64,000 nucleotides of DNA. It comes from Reticulascus tulasneorum (taxonomy: Eukaryota; Ascomycota; Sordariomycetes; Glomerellales; Reticulascaceae). The notes beneath the pieces are model-generated. The model was not told the origin of the DNA and made no database searches. It saw nothing but the letters and a program-made list of their open reading frames with translations. The position numbers and the translations under genes are program-made. The stretch lies in contig LSAX01000002.1 in assembly GCA_001557505.1 (NCBI GenBank), positions 4,712,001-4,776,000 on the forward strand. Reading direction: 5' to 3'. Numbering within the stretch: position 1 is the stretch's first letter; the number at the start of each line of letters is the position of its first letter. Shown one piece after another: positions 14,601 through 26,689 of this stretch.

Positions 14601-17600
14601 CCCTTTTTTAAGTTTTTGTTAAAATAAGCGTTTAATATCTTTTGTTATATAAGATTTAATAAATATATTATATAGAATTTCGGTTATATATTTTCTCTTA
14701 ATTTAATTTTATAGTCATAAGGTTTATATTTTAATAGCTTTATGTTAAGTTCTTTGTTAAATAGTTATTTATATTTATAATATTTAAGTAAAATCTATTC
14801 TAACCGGTTAACTATGGTTTAACGTTCTATCTTATATAACAACCTAATAAGTATCTATTTTTAATATATTATTATCTTTATCTTAGATATTATGTTAAGT
14901 TTATATAATATTAAAGGTCTTAATTACCTAAAGGCTAAGCTATCTATTTATTAGATTATTCTAATAATCTAATTAATCTAAAGGTTATTCTTTTTTAACT
15001 AGGTAATATCTAAAATTATTTAGTGTTTTCTAATATTTATAATGTTAAAAGTAATTATTTATTCTTAATTATAATTAAATATTATAAGTTATATAGTTTT
15101 TTTAATAATATGATCTTTATTATATATAAATAGTTCTCTTTTTATAATAATTAATTTATATAAGCTTTTCTTAAGTTTCTAAAATAACTTTACATTATTA
15201 ACTAATATAAGAGTAATATAATTTCTTTATACGTTATTATCGATTATAGTTTATATAAACTAGCTTTTTATCTTTATTAAGATTTTTATATATATATAAC
15301 TAACGTTTTCATTATAAATTATATTAAGGTTTCTTTTTTTATGTTTTTATCGTTATATTATTATCATCGTAGTGGTTTTTATTATTTAAACTAAATTATA
15401 TATAATTTATTCTCTCGCGGATTATCTTTCTACTTTTTCATCGTAATATATTTTATAATATTTAATATAATATTTATTTTATTTGATTTTTCTAAATAAA
15501 CATTTTACTAGAAAGTTAAGATATAATATAAATATTATATATCTTAGTTCTATATATCTTTTTATTAAGACCTAATAAGGTAATTTAGTTATTAAGTAAG
15601 GCTTATTAATTGGTTAGCTCTTTCTACGTTAAAGATATTATCTATATTATTTTTTATCTAGTTTATATATAATATAATTATCTTATAAACAATCTACTTA
15701 GTAGATTTTATTATATTAAAGATGATCTTTTATTATTTATTTATCATCTCTGAATATTATTTTAATATCCTTAGTCTAAGTGTTAAGATTTAGTCGTATA
15801 TCATATTAGCTTATACTTATTAAGGCTACTTCGTTATAGATTCTTTTAAATATTAATTTTAATTTTTTATTAAACATTTTGATAATATATATAAAAAAGT
15901 CTAGTTTAGTTTATCTTAAAGGAGATTTATCTTCGTTAGAGATATCCTCGTCATTTAATAATTTTAATATTTCTTCAATGTTAACTTTATAAACGACTTA
16001 TCTAATCTATTATTTAATTATTTTTATTATAATATTTAGTTATTATAATATAAGTAATCGTTAGATCTATAATCGTCTATGTTCTTTTTCTATTATTATT
16101 AAGGTTTTTTCTTTTTTATTAATCATATAGAACTTCTCTAGGTTAGTTAATAATATTTATATTTTATATATCTTTTTGCTAAGTTAATCTTTTTTCTTAT
16201 ATATTAATATAAATAGGATTTTCTTTATTCCTTATTATATAGCTAGCTTAATATTAATAAGTACGATTTCTTATTATATTTTTTATATTATTTTTTTGAT
16301 TTTCTCGAAATATTATTTTATAATAGGTTTTTAATGTTAAATTATTAACTATAAGTCTTCTTCTTTAGCGTTAGTTATTACTAATTCTTTGGTTTCTCTT
16401 TTAGTAATTTATATTAAGGTGTTTACTTCTAAGTTTGAGTTATTATTATTATTATCTAAAAGTAGTTTAAAGTAGTTAGTAAAGTTATTTAATAATATCT
16501 GAAAGTTTAATATCGTTTATTTAATTAAGGTCTAGTCTTCCGTAATCTTTAAGGTCTATTTATTATCATCTGCTAATCGTTTATTAATATAGAAGAATAT
16601 ATATTAAGTAGTATTATAATATTTATAAGCTAACTTTAAAAGTTATTTTAAGTTGATATATTAATATTATCTATAATATTTATATTTATTATTAAATTTT
16701 ATATTATTATTCCTAAGTTTTTTTGTTATTATAAATTACTTAACTTTTATAAACATAACGTTTTGCTTTTTAAGGGTAGGTATCTTAATTAAGTCTAAGA
16801 TATCTATTTTATATTTTTTTAAGTTATGTTATATATAAGGTCTAAGGTAATATCTTATATTTTCTTTATCTAATTTATATATAAGGTAATTATCGTTATA
16901 ATATCTAGACTAATATATTAATAAATGTTATATTACGTCTATTATTTATTAGTTAGCTTTATTATATCCTAAGATATTAACCTATTATTTATTAATAAGT
17001 CTTTAATTAGTTTTCTTAAAGTATTATTAAGCTATATAATTAGTTTACTTATATAAAAAACATTTATTATTTTTAAGGTCTTTTTAATTATCTTTTATTC
17101 TATAAACGTGGTTAATAAAGTCCTAGATTAGCTTTTTTTTTTAGAACGTATTAAGTTTTATTAAGCCGTTATAATATCTATAAATAATATTTTGTTAATA
17201 TACTTTTTTCTAATTATTATATTATTTTCTAAAGTTAATATAATAAATGTTAAGTATCACGGTACGTCATTTCTCTATTTATCGTTTATATTAGTAATTA
17301 TTAATATATATTATTATTTTAATATATTTAATTAGGCGTTTAGGTTAGTTTTCTCTGACTAGGTCGTTTTTAATTATATCTTTAAGTCTATTATAAAATT
17401 ATATTATAAACGTAAGTTCTCTTTAACTAATTTTAGAAATTATTTATCGAAATATTAAGATATAGTTAGCCGTTAACCTTTTCTAAGTTAAACATATTAA
17501 CTATTTCTCGTTTACCTTTTCCTCGTCTAAGTTATTAAATACTTTACGTAATACTTTTTTAAATCTTATAAACATAAAGAATATTTTTATAATTTCTATT

Positions 17601-18116
17601 TTAACTTTATCTCTTTTTTTAAGATATTTTTAAAGATAAGGTTTAAACTAAATTATAATATCTCTTATTAAGAATAATATAACTATCTTAACTTAATCTT
17701 TTAAAAATCTAAACTTATATTAATATATATCTTAGTAAAGTTAAAATTAGGTTATAAAGGCCTAAAGCTTTTTAAATTATCTTAAAAATTTCTATAATAA
17801 GAAGATCTTCATTTTATCTTTACCGATCTATATATAAAAAACTTCGTTTTCCTTTTTAAGTTTTTAGAATATTATTATAAGATATTCTAAACTAATTTTT
17901 CTTTTAAAAATATTTAATATTATATTTACTTAGAAGTAAAGATATTATTCATAATAATAAGTAACTTATTAAATAAAAGTAATTAAAATATTACGATTAT
18001 ATTAAGGTTAGTTATAATATTAGTCTTAATAATAACTATTAAGGTTTATATTATTAAATAAGTTAAGTAATATTAATAAATAATATTATAGAAAAGGCTT
18101 TTGTTAAACTTAATAT

Positions 18117-18630
18117 TATAAAGTATATTATATAAGATTAATAATCGAAGTTTAAAACTTAAAGAAGCTAAAGACTTAGATTAATTATTAAAATATAATT
18201 AAGAACTATCTAATTATAAAAAAGATTATTCTTATATAGAAATATAAGTTTCTTAAATCATAGTCTTTTTAGATCATTATAATCTTAGATTACCATGATC
18301 TTAGATTACTATGATCTTAGATTACTATGATTTTATTAACCTTTAATCTATTTATATTATATACTTATTTATAAGTTTTATTCTTTTAATAGTTTTTAAC
18401 CGTTATCGTCTTTTCGTTAATAACGTAACGTTATTAACGAAGGTCTATAAATAATCCTTATATACTAACGTCTTATCCCCGTTATAAGTAAGTTAAACAT
18501 CATATCATACATTTATTTAGTAATATTTAGTATAATATACATACCTCTAATCTTAGGTGTTATTATATAAGCGTGTTCTACCGTATATGACCGCCTGCTA
18601 GAGGGGTTATATATTATGATTATGATAAAA
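18117..18630 (-). repeat. 5' LTR of Gypsy copy C
   Basis: Same sequence family as the other LTRs, with about four tandem 16-bp units (core gattactatgatctta) at roughly 18,270-18,335. Similarity to the other copies ends near 18,630, where unrelated AT-rich sequence begins. Confidence 0.75.
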
Positions 18631-20880
18631 AATATAAATACCGTTTAAAAGGTCTTCGATTAATATCAACCGTAAAGACTAGATACCTTTAGACTACTTC
18701 TCTTATTTATCTATAATCTAACCAATAAAAATAAAGCTTAGCTTTAAAAGATCTTATTCATAATTACCTTATTTTAAAAGATCTAACTATTTACCTTTAA
18801 CATCAAAAGCTTAATAAGAACGTTATTTAGCTAATATAAGAACTTTCTAAGGTTATAAAGCTATTTAACAAATAGATCTTAATATCTTTATAAATAATAA
18901 ATCTAAAAATACTTATTAAAAAGTAAAATATCTGTAATTAACAAAGTAAATTACGTCGCGGCAAGATTAGGCTATATATATTAACAAGAACCTTGATGAA
19001 GATTCTCTAAGAATAGCAAATTTAGCATTAGCTAAGATATAATATTCTAAACTATCTTAAAATACTTGTTTTTACTTTTAAATAAAGTTAAAAAATATAA
19101 AAACAGAATAATAAAGTTATCATCATAGATAATATTTATAATATTAACTATTATGTTTGCCAATTAAGTTATTAATATCAAACTAATAGTTTTTTAATAA
19201 GTTAACTAGTTTAATATACCTCTTTTTAAAATTAATAATATATCTTCTATTAATTCTACTTTTAATATAACATTTACTATAAGGCTAAAAGAGAACAAAG
19301 AGTTCTTTACCTAGATCTTAAAATAAATTAACGAAATCTATATTAAAATAAAAATAAACCTATTGTTTATAATACTTACTAATTTTAATATTACCTTAAA
19401 GAACTCCTTCACAACTATCTTTCTAGATATATAATAATAAATTTACTTATAACATATCTAGAAGAACGTCGTTAAGTATATTAAGTAGAAATAAAACGAT
19501 AAAAAAGATAATTATTTAGAAGACTTATTAATTAATGCTCTTTTAGAAAGTCTAACGTTAGCAATATCACTAACAGCTATATCTTTAATTTATAATCAAC
19601 ATAGTTTATTAAGGATTTAGAAGTAAATATCTTATACTTGAATAGAATAAGATATTAATATAAAATAATAATAACTTTACGATAAATTTCGTAAAGATCA
19701 AAAAGGTAGCTTAACGTTAAAACTATTTAGAAAACTACTACCTTTTTAGATAAGATCTTTATTAATAATTATCTTAATCTAGCATATATTACCTACTTTA
19801 AAAATACCTACTTCCGTTAATAATTTCAATAAGTTTTTACTTAGACAAAATAATATCAAAATTATAAGATAAAGACTATATTACATACTAAATCTACTTA
19901 TTATAAACTAAAGAGCTATTTAAATAACCTAAATATTAATATTTATAAATTTTATAAATAGATTAAGCATATAAATAAGCTTAAAAAGCTTAAATATATT
20001 TAATAAAATATTAAATAAGGTTAAAAAGTAAACATAAAGTTCTTATATTATAAACTCTTAAACAATTTAACAGCTTAACTCTTATATAAAATATTAGATA
20101 TCTTATATAATCAGTTTTTATTAATAAAAACTCATATTCTAGATCTAATATTATTAAAAACTTTTTATATAAAAGATTTTTATTAATAATAAAGTCTATA
20201 TTACTAATATTAAATAATATTATAATATCTTAAAGAAGATCAAAATAATAATAACTAACGGATAGTTAAGATCTTAGGTCTTCTTAAACACTAAATAATT
20301 AACTAATATTAATTTCTAGAAAATAACCCTATACGTTAAACTCTTATTTAGAAGTTTATATACTAATCTCTTATTAACAAGTAGATCTTGATAATCTCCG
20401 CTAAGTTAAAGATCTACTAGTTATTACAAAAAAGAAAAAAACCTAGAATAAACTAATAGATCTTTCTTTAAGACCTCGAACATCATAAAAACCCTGATCT
20501 TTCCCTACTTTACAAAATAGTCTATAATAGATATAATAAATCCCTTTAAGCTTTAAATTAGATCATAACGGATAAAAGATATAACTAAGAAGCTTAATAA
20601 AATAGCTAGTAATATAAAGCTATATTACTCCCTTTATACCTTTACAAAATAACATATATTAACAATTACAAAGGTAATCTGCCGAGCGTTCATAATTATT
20701 ATCTTCGCAGCCAATTATACCAGTTAGATTATAATCACAAAGCTTAAGAAGGTAGCCAGCAAAGGTATAACCGTAAGAACAAGTCATATAATTCTAACAG
20801 CTTAATAAACACCACAAATTCGCTTATATCTACATTAAGCAGTTATAAATAACTTCAATTTTGCTCTTATTATTACTATT
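18631..20880. other. Unidentified AT-rich relic
   Basis: This stretch has the same mutated, AT-rich character as the Gypsy copies but does not match them on either strand, and I find no repeat of it elsewhere in the window. No protein motif is readable. It may be a second kind of repeat (LINE or DNA transposon) or an ancient gene that took collateral mutation. Confidence 0.5.
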
Positions 20881-21601
20881 CTGACGGAGGGATTCCCAAG
20901 CCAGGACACGTCAAGTTCGTTAATCGAGAGGTACTTACGATTTAGCTATATTTACTAGCAAAATCTAGGTACCTTTTGATTAAGCTACCCAATCGGGTAT
21001 AGTGTTATGTCCCCTTAATAGATCCATGGTGTCCCGTTAACCGGACTCGTCCTTAGCGGGCCGACCTCCGTTTTCATTCTAGGGCTTACCTAAGCCCTTG
21101 TCCCGCCGTCAAGTAACGTTGCTTAATTTAAACATCTTCAGGAACTAAGCCAATGCGGTGTCTGAGTTTTGCATCTTGGCAACAGCGGCAATGGCTAATT
21201 GTCGAGTTTCTAATCACAAGGGTATGGCATTCGCCCCTAACGCACATCAGAGCGTAAGGCGCGCTTCGGAATTGCCAATCGACTCCCCATAGGTAGTAGC
21301 CCAATCGTCCAGGGTATGCACTTTGAACTTACTGGCTCAACATGACCAAATACACATTGGCCAGGCTACATAAGCGGGTCTAATATGCAGCCTCTTACTT
21401 GTAGGTACCAAGTTCCACGTTTGGTTTCCGAAGCCAATTTAACTCTTTCCGACGCAGGTATTTAGGTGCTCTCCCCGACCGGCCCCGTCTGGAATGGCCT
21501 GCCTACCCCCTCTCAGAGCAGTATCGACGAATGACATCGAGCTGTTCGTTTAAACCACAGAGCCTATAGTAACCTAGCTCTCTCCATCAGTATACAGTGC
21601 A
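20881..21601. other. Intergenic, no gene seen
   Basis: Normal base composition resumes here. I see no coding region, repeat or RNA gene. It includes the upstream region of the transcription-factor gene that starts at 21,602. Confidence 0.6.
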
Positions 21602-23435
21602 ATGCGTGGTTGTCAAGATGCCTCGTACAGTCGGAAGAGGGTGTTCAGTAGGAAAGTCAAAACCGGATGCGCAACATGGTAAGCTGGCCCCAGAATCTAT
21701 TCAGGTTACGGCGCCTGCTCGACTGACACAAGGATTAGCAGGTGAGTTAGGCCACTGTCGAGTTCCTCGACCCGTACCTTGTTCTGAGTGGTTCCTCGTT
21801 GGGAAGATTTACTGTGAGACGCCATCTGGGTTGGGATAAGCTAATTGCCCCAGGATCCGCCGAATCAAATGCGACGAGGCAAAGCCTGCTTGCACAAAAT
21901 GCGTGTCGACTGGCCGAATCTGTGATGGCTATGACAACCTGCCCAAATCCGCCAACCAGCCTACATTCGATGATTTGCAAACCTTGCAGTCGATGACAGA
22001 CCGTTTCCTGCGGCCAATCGCACCTAGAATCCATGGCACAGAGGCGGAAGAACGGTTTTTCCACGGTTTCTTAGTAGCCACGGGCAACACTACCGCCGGC
22101 GGTATCTGCAACTGCTCGGATTTCTGGAAGATACTGGCTCCACAGCTAAGCTATCACGATCCCGCGATCAAGCACGCGGTGTTGACCTTGGGGGTCGCCC
22201 ATCACATATACAAAACTACCGATGGCATTACCACGGGCAGATCACACGGGTCACGTTCATTCTCCTTTGTGGCTAGAAATCAGCCGACTCGACTGGAAAT
22301 TTTCATGCTTGAGCAGTACAACAAGGCCATCGCCAAGCTAGCAAAACTGTCTCCAAATGTCTCTCGAGAAGACGTTGGCGTCATGCTTATCTGCTGCCTA
22401 CTATTTATATGTCTTGAGAATCTGCGTTTTAATCCTCTAGATGCCCTCATACATCTTAAGAATGGGCTCCAAATCATAGACTCCAAACTGGACGTCGAGT
22501 ACCTATGCGATTTCAGCGGTCATGACTCCCGTCATGCGCGAACTACTGATGACGGCCGACATAGTTTGGGGCAAAGGCTCAAGGGCGATGATTTGAAGGG
22601 CCTTGTTCTTCAATTCCGTCGTTCTGAGATCTGTGCTTGCGTTTTCTCTGACAGCATAGAGCCTGTTATTGCGCGACGACTTTACAATAAATCTCGCTAC
22701 GACGATGGCACTGTTCTATTTCCACAGCACTTCTCCAATCAAACTTTCGCTCATATTTCTGTGTACCACTACATCGGAGACGTATTCGCTCGCTCTTAAG
22801 AGGTACGTCATCACAGAGGTGATGCAGCGTTCTGGTCTAGTCCAATGATACAAGAGGAGCAACGGTGTCTGCGCATGCGGGGCGTTCGTCTAATAGCCAG
22901 CTTCTCGCGATTTCTTCAGGGTGAAAATGGCCCTCAACGAGACACTTCATCGCACTCTGCTGCACAATTTGACATTTTGCATCTGAAGTGCATACAGGCA
23001 GTGCTAGCGAAGATGCCACACCAGCGAGATGACAGCACGCCTCTCAGTGACGCAGAGGTCAGTTATGAGGCATGCTTCGAAAAAATGCTCAGTCTCGTGA
23101 GCGTGACTCAAAAAGCGAACCATGAAATGGGGGATGAAACCAAGGCATTGCCAGCCCTCACTGTTGACCTGGGCGTTGTTGTGCCACTTTACTTCGTCTA
23201 CACGTATAGCTGGAAGTCCCGGCTACGAGCAAAGGCAACGAGGATCTTGAGAGAAACCTACCGCCGAGAAGGTCTGTGGGACGCGACATTCTTGAGAAGG
23301 CTTAGCGAGCGCATTGAAGGCACGGGAACAGTTGGCAGTTCAATTTGTGCTACGACAGATGCAGCAGAGGCAGCAGAGGCAGCAGGCGTTCCAAGACTCT
23401 ACGAGCTGTTGTCAGACATGAGTCTAGATAATTAG
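21602..23435 (+). CDS. Zn2Cys6-type transcription factor, possibly damaged
   Basis: Likely nuclear regulator with an N-terminal zinc cluster and a fungal-specific C-terminal domain. The start at 21,602 is the ATG in frame with SRKVKTGCATW; an intron at 21,679-21,853 joins this to IRRIKCDEAKPACTKC and GRICDGY. The joined cluster is unusual: the second Cys position is Trp and the spacing to the next Cys is one short. The C-terminal half (PLYFVYTYSWKSR, RETYRREGLWDATFL, near 23,190-23,300) is typical of the family. The frame has a TAA at 22,797 but reopens at once in the same frame. A 54-nt intron at 22,763-22,816 would remove the stop, while a different frame at 22,760-22,835 also reads family-like, suggesting two indels instead. 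It may be a decaying gene. Confidence 0.7.
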
Positions 23436-23760
23436 AATACACCCCACTCAGGAGTAAATATGGACATGCATTTTGTAGCGAGCATGGAATGTAGAGGAAG
23501 GACGTATGAAACTGTTCGAAAAATTATCGCATGGATATATTACATTGCCCCCGCAAGAACGTCTGCTCCAAGCACACCCTTTTGGCAGTATGCGACGCCA
23601 GTTTATGAGCACAGAACTATATCTATCTCATAATTGATGTGTTGACCTCCTTCGCTCTACCAGATGGCCCTATCGATGACAAAATGCTCTAACTCTGCTC
23701 CGCTGCCCAGAAGCATTTCCATCGACTCCACGGCGCCTTTGTCGAAGATCCCTGTATCTG
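23436..23760. other. Convergent intergenic spacer
   Basis: About 325 bp between the 3' ends of two converging regulator-like genes. No gene, repeat or clear terminator structure is visible. Confidence 0.6.
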
Positions 23761-24805
23761 TCAAGGGCGACTAATCCTGGCTGAGTTGCAGAGCTTAACA
23801 TCCGTAGTATATGGGGCTACTGAAATCAGAGAATTAGTATAGGTTCCTAAAACAGGACAATCGACAGCGCACTTTACAATGACCTCCTTTAAAAACCCAC
23901 CGACGCCAAGAGCGTCAACCCCGCCTCTCATCTCGATCATCTGAGTGATGGCGGCTAGGTGGACACTCCATCCGTTGAAGCCAGTATGTGCAAACTAGGT
24001 GAGCGGGTCGTTAGAAACTGACAAGTACGTGTTAATACCCTGCAAGAAGTGCTGACCTCATCATATGCCATTATCATGACCTTGGCAATGGTGGCATCGC
24101 TAATATGCATTGGCCTGGTGGATAAGGAGGCGTTTGTAGACTGGATACACTGCAGCCGGTACTCGGCTGATATATCTGTATAGCTCTGATCCGTATTTAA
24201 TGTTCCCAGGCTATGGCAAGACTGCAGAAGCAGTGCGGCAGTGAGACCAGCATCCGAAAGAGCGAATGGAATCCAATACTTCAACTGGAGAGCTATGAAC
24301 TCTGCACTGGAGCCACTCTGATACCTATGACAACTTCCATTGCTGAACGGAATGATGTAGTGGACATCTTTGTCCATGATTTTTTTAGACACCATGTGGA
24401 TTAGGCATTTTAAAAATGGAGAGACGTACAGTGGTCAAGGAGGAAATGTTCCTTGTCCGAGAAGGCGCGGCCTGAGCTCCAAAACGGGGCTACACGGGTG
24501 AGACCCATGGCCTGCTGTGGGCCGGACGGTGGCAAGGGAGAGAGTCCAGGTGCGTGTGGCTCGACATCCTTCTGGTCTTTGCTAGAGTCAAGAGCACTAC
24601 CGGCCCGCGCACTGCCCTGCACACCACTCCTGTTTTTATTTCTATCGTCTGGAGGCAGCACGGCTTTGCGAGACTGTCGCGCGCGCGAACGCACTTCTTT
24701 AGCTGCGTGTGATCGGATCTGGCTTAAGCTGCCTGGGGTGGTGGCGTCCCTCGGATGTGTGGTGTTGATGAACAGCAGGGCGGCAGGCCGGCTCGTCGAC
24801 TGCAT
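23761..24805 (-). CDS. Fungal transcription-factor-like protein without zinc cluster (Fungal_trans_2 type)
   Basis: Built from three exons (24,430-24,805; 24,057-24,367; 23,761-23,994) that stay in phase and give 306 residues. The joined product has the order expected of the C-terminal domain of fungal regulators: a low-complexity N-terminus, FSDKEHFLLDHYVHYIIPFS across intron 1, WIPFALSDAGLTAALLLQSC, ISDATIAKVMIMAYDE, and FNGWSVHLAAITQMIEMRGG after intron 2. No Cys6 cluster is found upstream in any frame, so it may be a regulator lacking DNA binding or a gene that lost its first exon. Intron 2 uses a GTCAGC donor. The protein ends early compared with most family members. The first Met is at 24,805; an upstream start is not excluded. 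Confidence 0.6.
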
Positions 24806-25411
24806 TATTGTCCAGTCTGCTCGGTCTCCGTCGGCACCTCATGTGATCGAAGGGTTTCCTAAAGGTTTCCTCAAGCAGCTCCCTATCGAGCATCTGCCAA
24901 ATGTAGAATGTGTTAAGATATGTTGATGGAGAAACATGACACGACGAAAGTGCGCTAGAGAAGGGGGTTCCAGGGATTTGTAATCATGCAGCTTTAGAAC
25001 AAATTCCTAAAACGGAATGGGGAAGCAAAGAAGGCCAATCAAGTGGACAGGCTTCCGCTTTCGCAACGAAACCTTGCTTCGTAGTACGCCAAGACGGAAG
25101 TCCCTTGTGGGGTCAAGTAAATTTAAAGCCAACGTTAGGATACCTTGAGAATCCGATGCCCCATCGAAGATCATGCACGGATAGCTAGGAAACCGCCGTG
25201 TCCGTCTATCAAATGACTCTAGGAAATATCTCCCAAATGTCCCATCTACTGGACTAGCTAACTAGTGCAACTTCCTAAAACGGCCATCTGTATCACCGCA
25301 CTTCAGGTACAGGCAAGATGAAAAAGATATAATGGCCCTTATAGACACAGTCACCAGTCATTCGCAAGTTGCTACTACTTCTGAAATTGTCTCTTCATAG
25401 AACTCTTCACC
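24806..25411. other. Divergent promoter region with a repeated 12-bp word
   Basis: Lies between the divergent regulator-like gene and the dehydrogenase. TTCCTAAAACGG occurs twice in the same orientation (25,004-25,015 and 25,273-25,284). A TATA-like tataatg lies near 25,328, about 85 bp before the dehydrogenase ATG. No gene is seen. Confidence 0.5.
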
Positions 25412-26464
25412 ATGGCAAAGACACAGCCGCTGGAATTCCCCATCCAACCCTCGGTTGGAGCCGCCCTCCGTGTCTTTGTTTATTCACAGCTCTTCGTAGC
25501 CCCCCCTTACCCTGTGGACTCCTTCGCCGGCCAGACAGTTATCGTTACTGGTTCCAATGTCGGTTTAGGTCTTGAGGCCGCTCGTCACTTTTACAGGCTC
25601 AACGCTGCGAAGCTGATCCTTGCGGTCCGCACCGTCTCCAAAGGCCAGGCTGCCAAAGAGGACATCCTCAGTAGCGTCAAGACGCGAAACGATGCCAATG
25701 GCATCGAAGTCTGGCCGCTCGATCAGGCCAGCAGTCAGTCGACGCTCGAATTTACAGAGCGCGTCCGGGCGGAGCTGCCCCGTGTTGATGCTGTCGTGCT
25801 AAACGCTGGCATCAACACCCAGGCTTTCCGACTGACCGAGGGTTACGAGCAGGTTACACAGGTCAATGTCCTTAACACATTTCTGTTGGCTCTGTCGCTT
25901 CTGCCCAAGCTCCGCGACACTAAGACCGAGTTTCCAGATACAACGCCGCATTTGACGATCGTGAGTTCGGAGGCCCATCGCCTGACCAAATTCGAGGAAA
26001 TCAATGCCCCCGACCTGTACGATAAATTGAATGACAAGCAGTCGTACGACCAGCAGCCAAGATACCAGGTCAGCAAACTTCTTGAAGTTCTCTTAACCCG
26101 CGAAATCGCCAGTCGCTCCAAGTCCGACTCCGACTTCAGGGCGTGCCCCATAATCATCAATGTTGTCAACCCGGGCCTCTGCTACAGTACTCTTAGCCGT
26201 GGCGATTCCAACCCTTCACTCATGATCCGTCTCGGGTACAGGATTCTCGCGCGCACGACCGAGGTGGGTGGCCGGTGCCTCGTGCTCGCCGTGGCCGCGC
26301 CGGAAAGTTCGCATGGGGAACTCCAGAGCGATGGAAAGAACCAAGACGTGGAGGCTTGGATCTACACCAGCTTGGGAGAGAAAGTACAGAAGAAGGTTTG
26401 GGAGCAGACTGTCGCAATTCTGGAGGCGAGGAAATCAGGAATTCTGAAGGCCGCAGGGTTGTGA
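25412..26464 (+). CDS. Short-chain dehydrogenase/reductase (SDR)
   Basis: A single-exon, 350-residue NAD(P)-dependent oxidoreductase of the retinol-dehydrogenase-like classical SDR group. The cofactor motif TGSNVGLG is at residues 46-53, NAGI at 131-134, the catalytic Ser in IVSSEAH near 185, and Y218-QVS-K222 is the catalytic YxxxK. The C-terminus contains VNPGLCYS, the usual PG motif after the active site. No signal peptide or membrane span is evident, so it is probably cytosolic. The start is the ATG in CACCATGG, a good fungal initiation context. Substrate cannot be inferred; neighbours are regulator-like genes, which fits a small metabolic locus but does not prove one. Confidence 0.9.
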   Translation: MAKTQPLEFPIQPSVGAALRVFVYSQLFVAPPYPVDSFAGQTVIVTGSNVGLGLEAARHFYRLNAAKLILAVRTVSKGQAAKEDILSSVKTRNDANGIEVWPLDQASSQSTLEFTERVRAELPRVDAVVLNAGINTQAFRLTEGYEQVTQVNVLNTFLLALSLLPKLRDTKTEFPDTTPHLTIVSSEAHRLTKFEEINAPDLYDKLNDKQSYDQQPRYQVSKLLEVLLTREIASRSKSDSDFRACPIIINVVNPGLCYSTLSRGDSNPSLMIRLGYRILARTTEVGGRCLVLAVAAPESSHGELQSDGKNQDVEAWIYTSLGEKVQKKVWEQTVAILEARKSGILKAAGL

Positions 26465-26689
26465 ACATCGTTGTTATTCTCATATACTAGCTAAACTCTT
26501 GAGTCAGAGGGCCAAAGCAGTCAATATAACAAGTAGACATCCTTAGTCATGGGAGCGATGTGTATCTACAAATATATATTCGCCAACTACAATATCGTGG
26601 ATTGTGGCCGGCGTGCTAAAGAGGTTCTATGCGAAGTTCGATATCTCGATACTCAGCACATTATTTTCAACATTATTGGCTGATCAGGC

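Larger units (their letters stand above)
11115..18630 (-). mobile_element. Ty3/Gypsy chromovirus copy C, minus strand, full length but dead
   Basis: The only copy with both LTRs (11,115-11,631 and 18,117-18,630), about 7.5 kb. It lies on the minus strand with the same order of gag, RT, RNase H, integrase and chromodomain regions as copy B, read in reverse. The complement of the polypurine tract is at 11,632-11,641. Sequence is colinear with copy A over the shared part. All reading frames are interrupted, so it can neither transpose nor encode a protein. Confidence 0.85.
1..20880. other. AT-rich, RIP-like mutated repeat block
   Basis: The first ~20.9 kb is extremely AT-rich, with only scattered CG islets and no open reading frame of useful length on either strand. 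Recognisable retrotransposon motifs are broken by changes of the C-to-T / G-to-A kind, for example Trp and Arg codons turned into TAG or TAA. This is what repeat-induced point mutation does to duplicated DNA in ascomycetes. Composition returns to gene-like over about 20,690-20,880. An AT-isochore or pericentromeric location is possible but cannot be told from this window alone. Confidence 0.9.

Noticed and set aside
1..20880. Centromere
   Set aside because: AT-rich RIP-mutated Gypsy stacks do occur in fungal centromeres, but the block is cut by the window edge and nothing specific to centromeres can be seen, so I do not claim it.
24453..24926. Plus-strand open frame of 157 codons
   Set aside because: It overlaps, on the opposite strand, the first exon of the zinc-less regulator gene, whose spliced product shows family motifs; this frame shows none.
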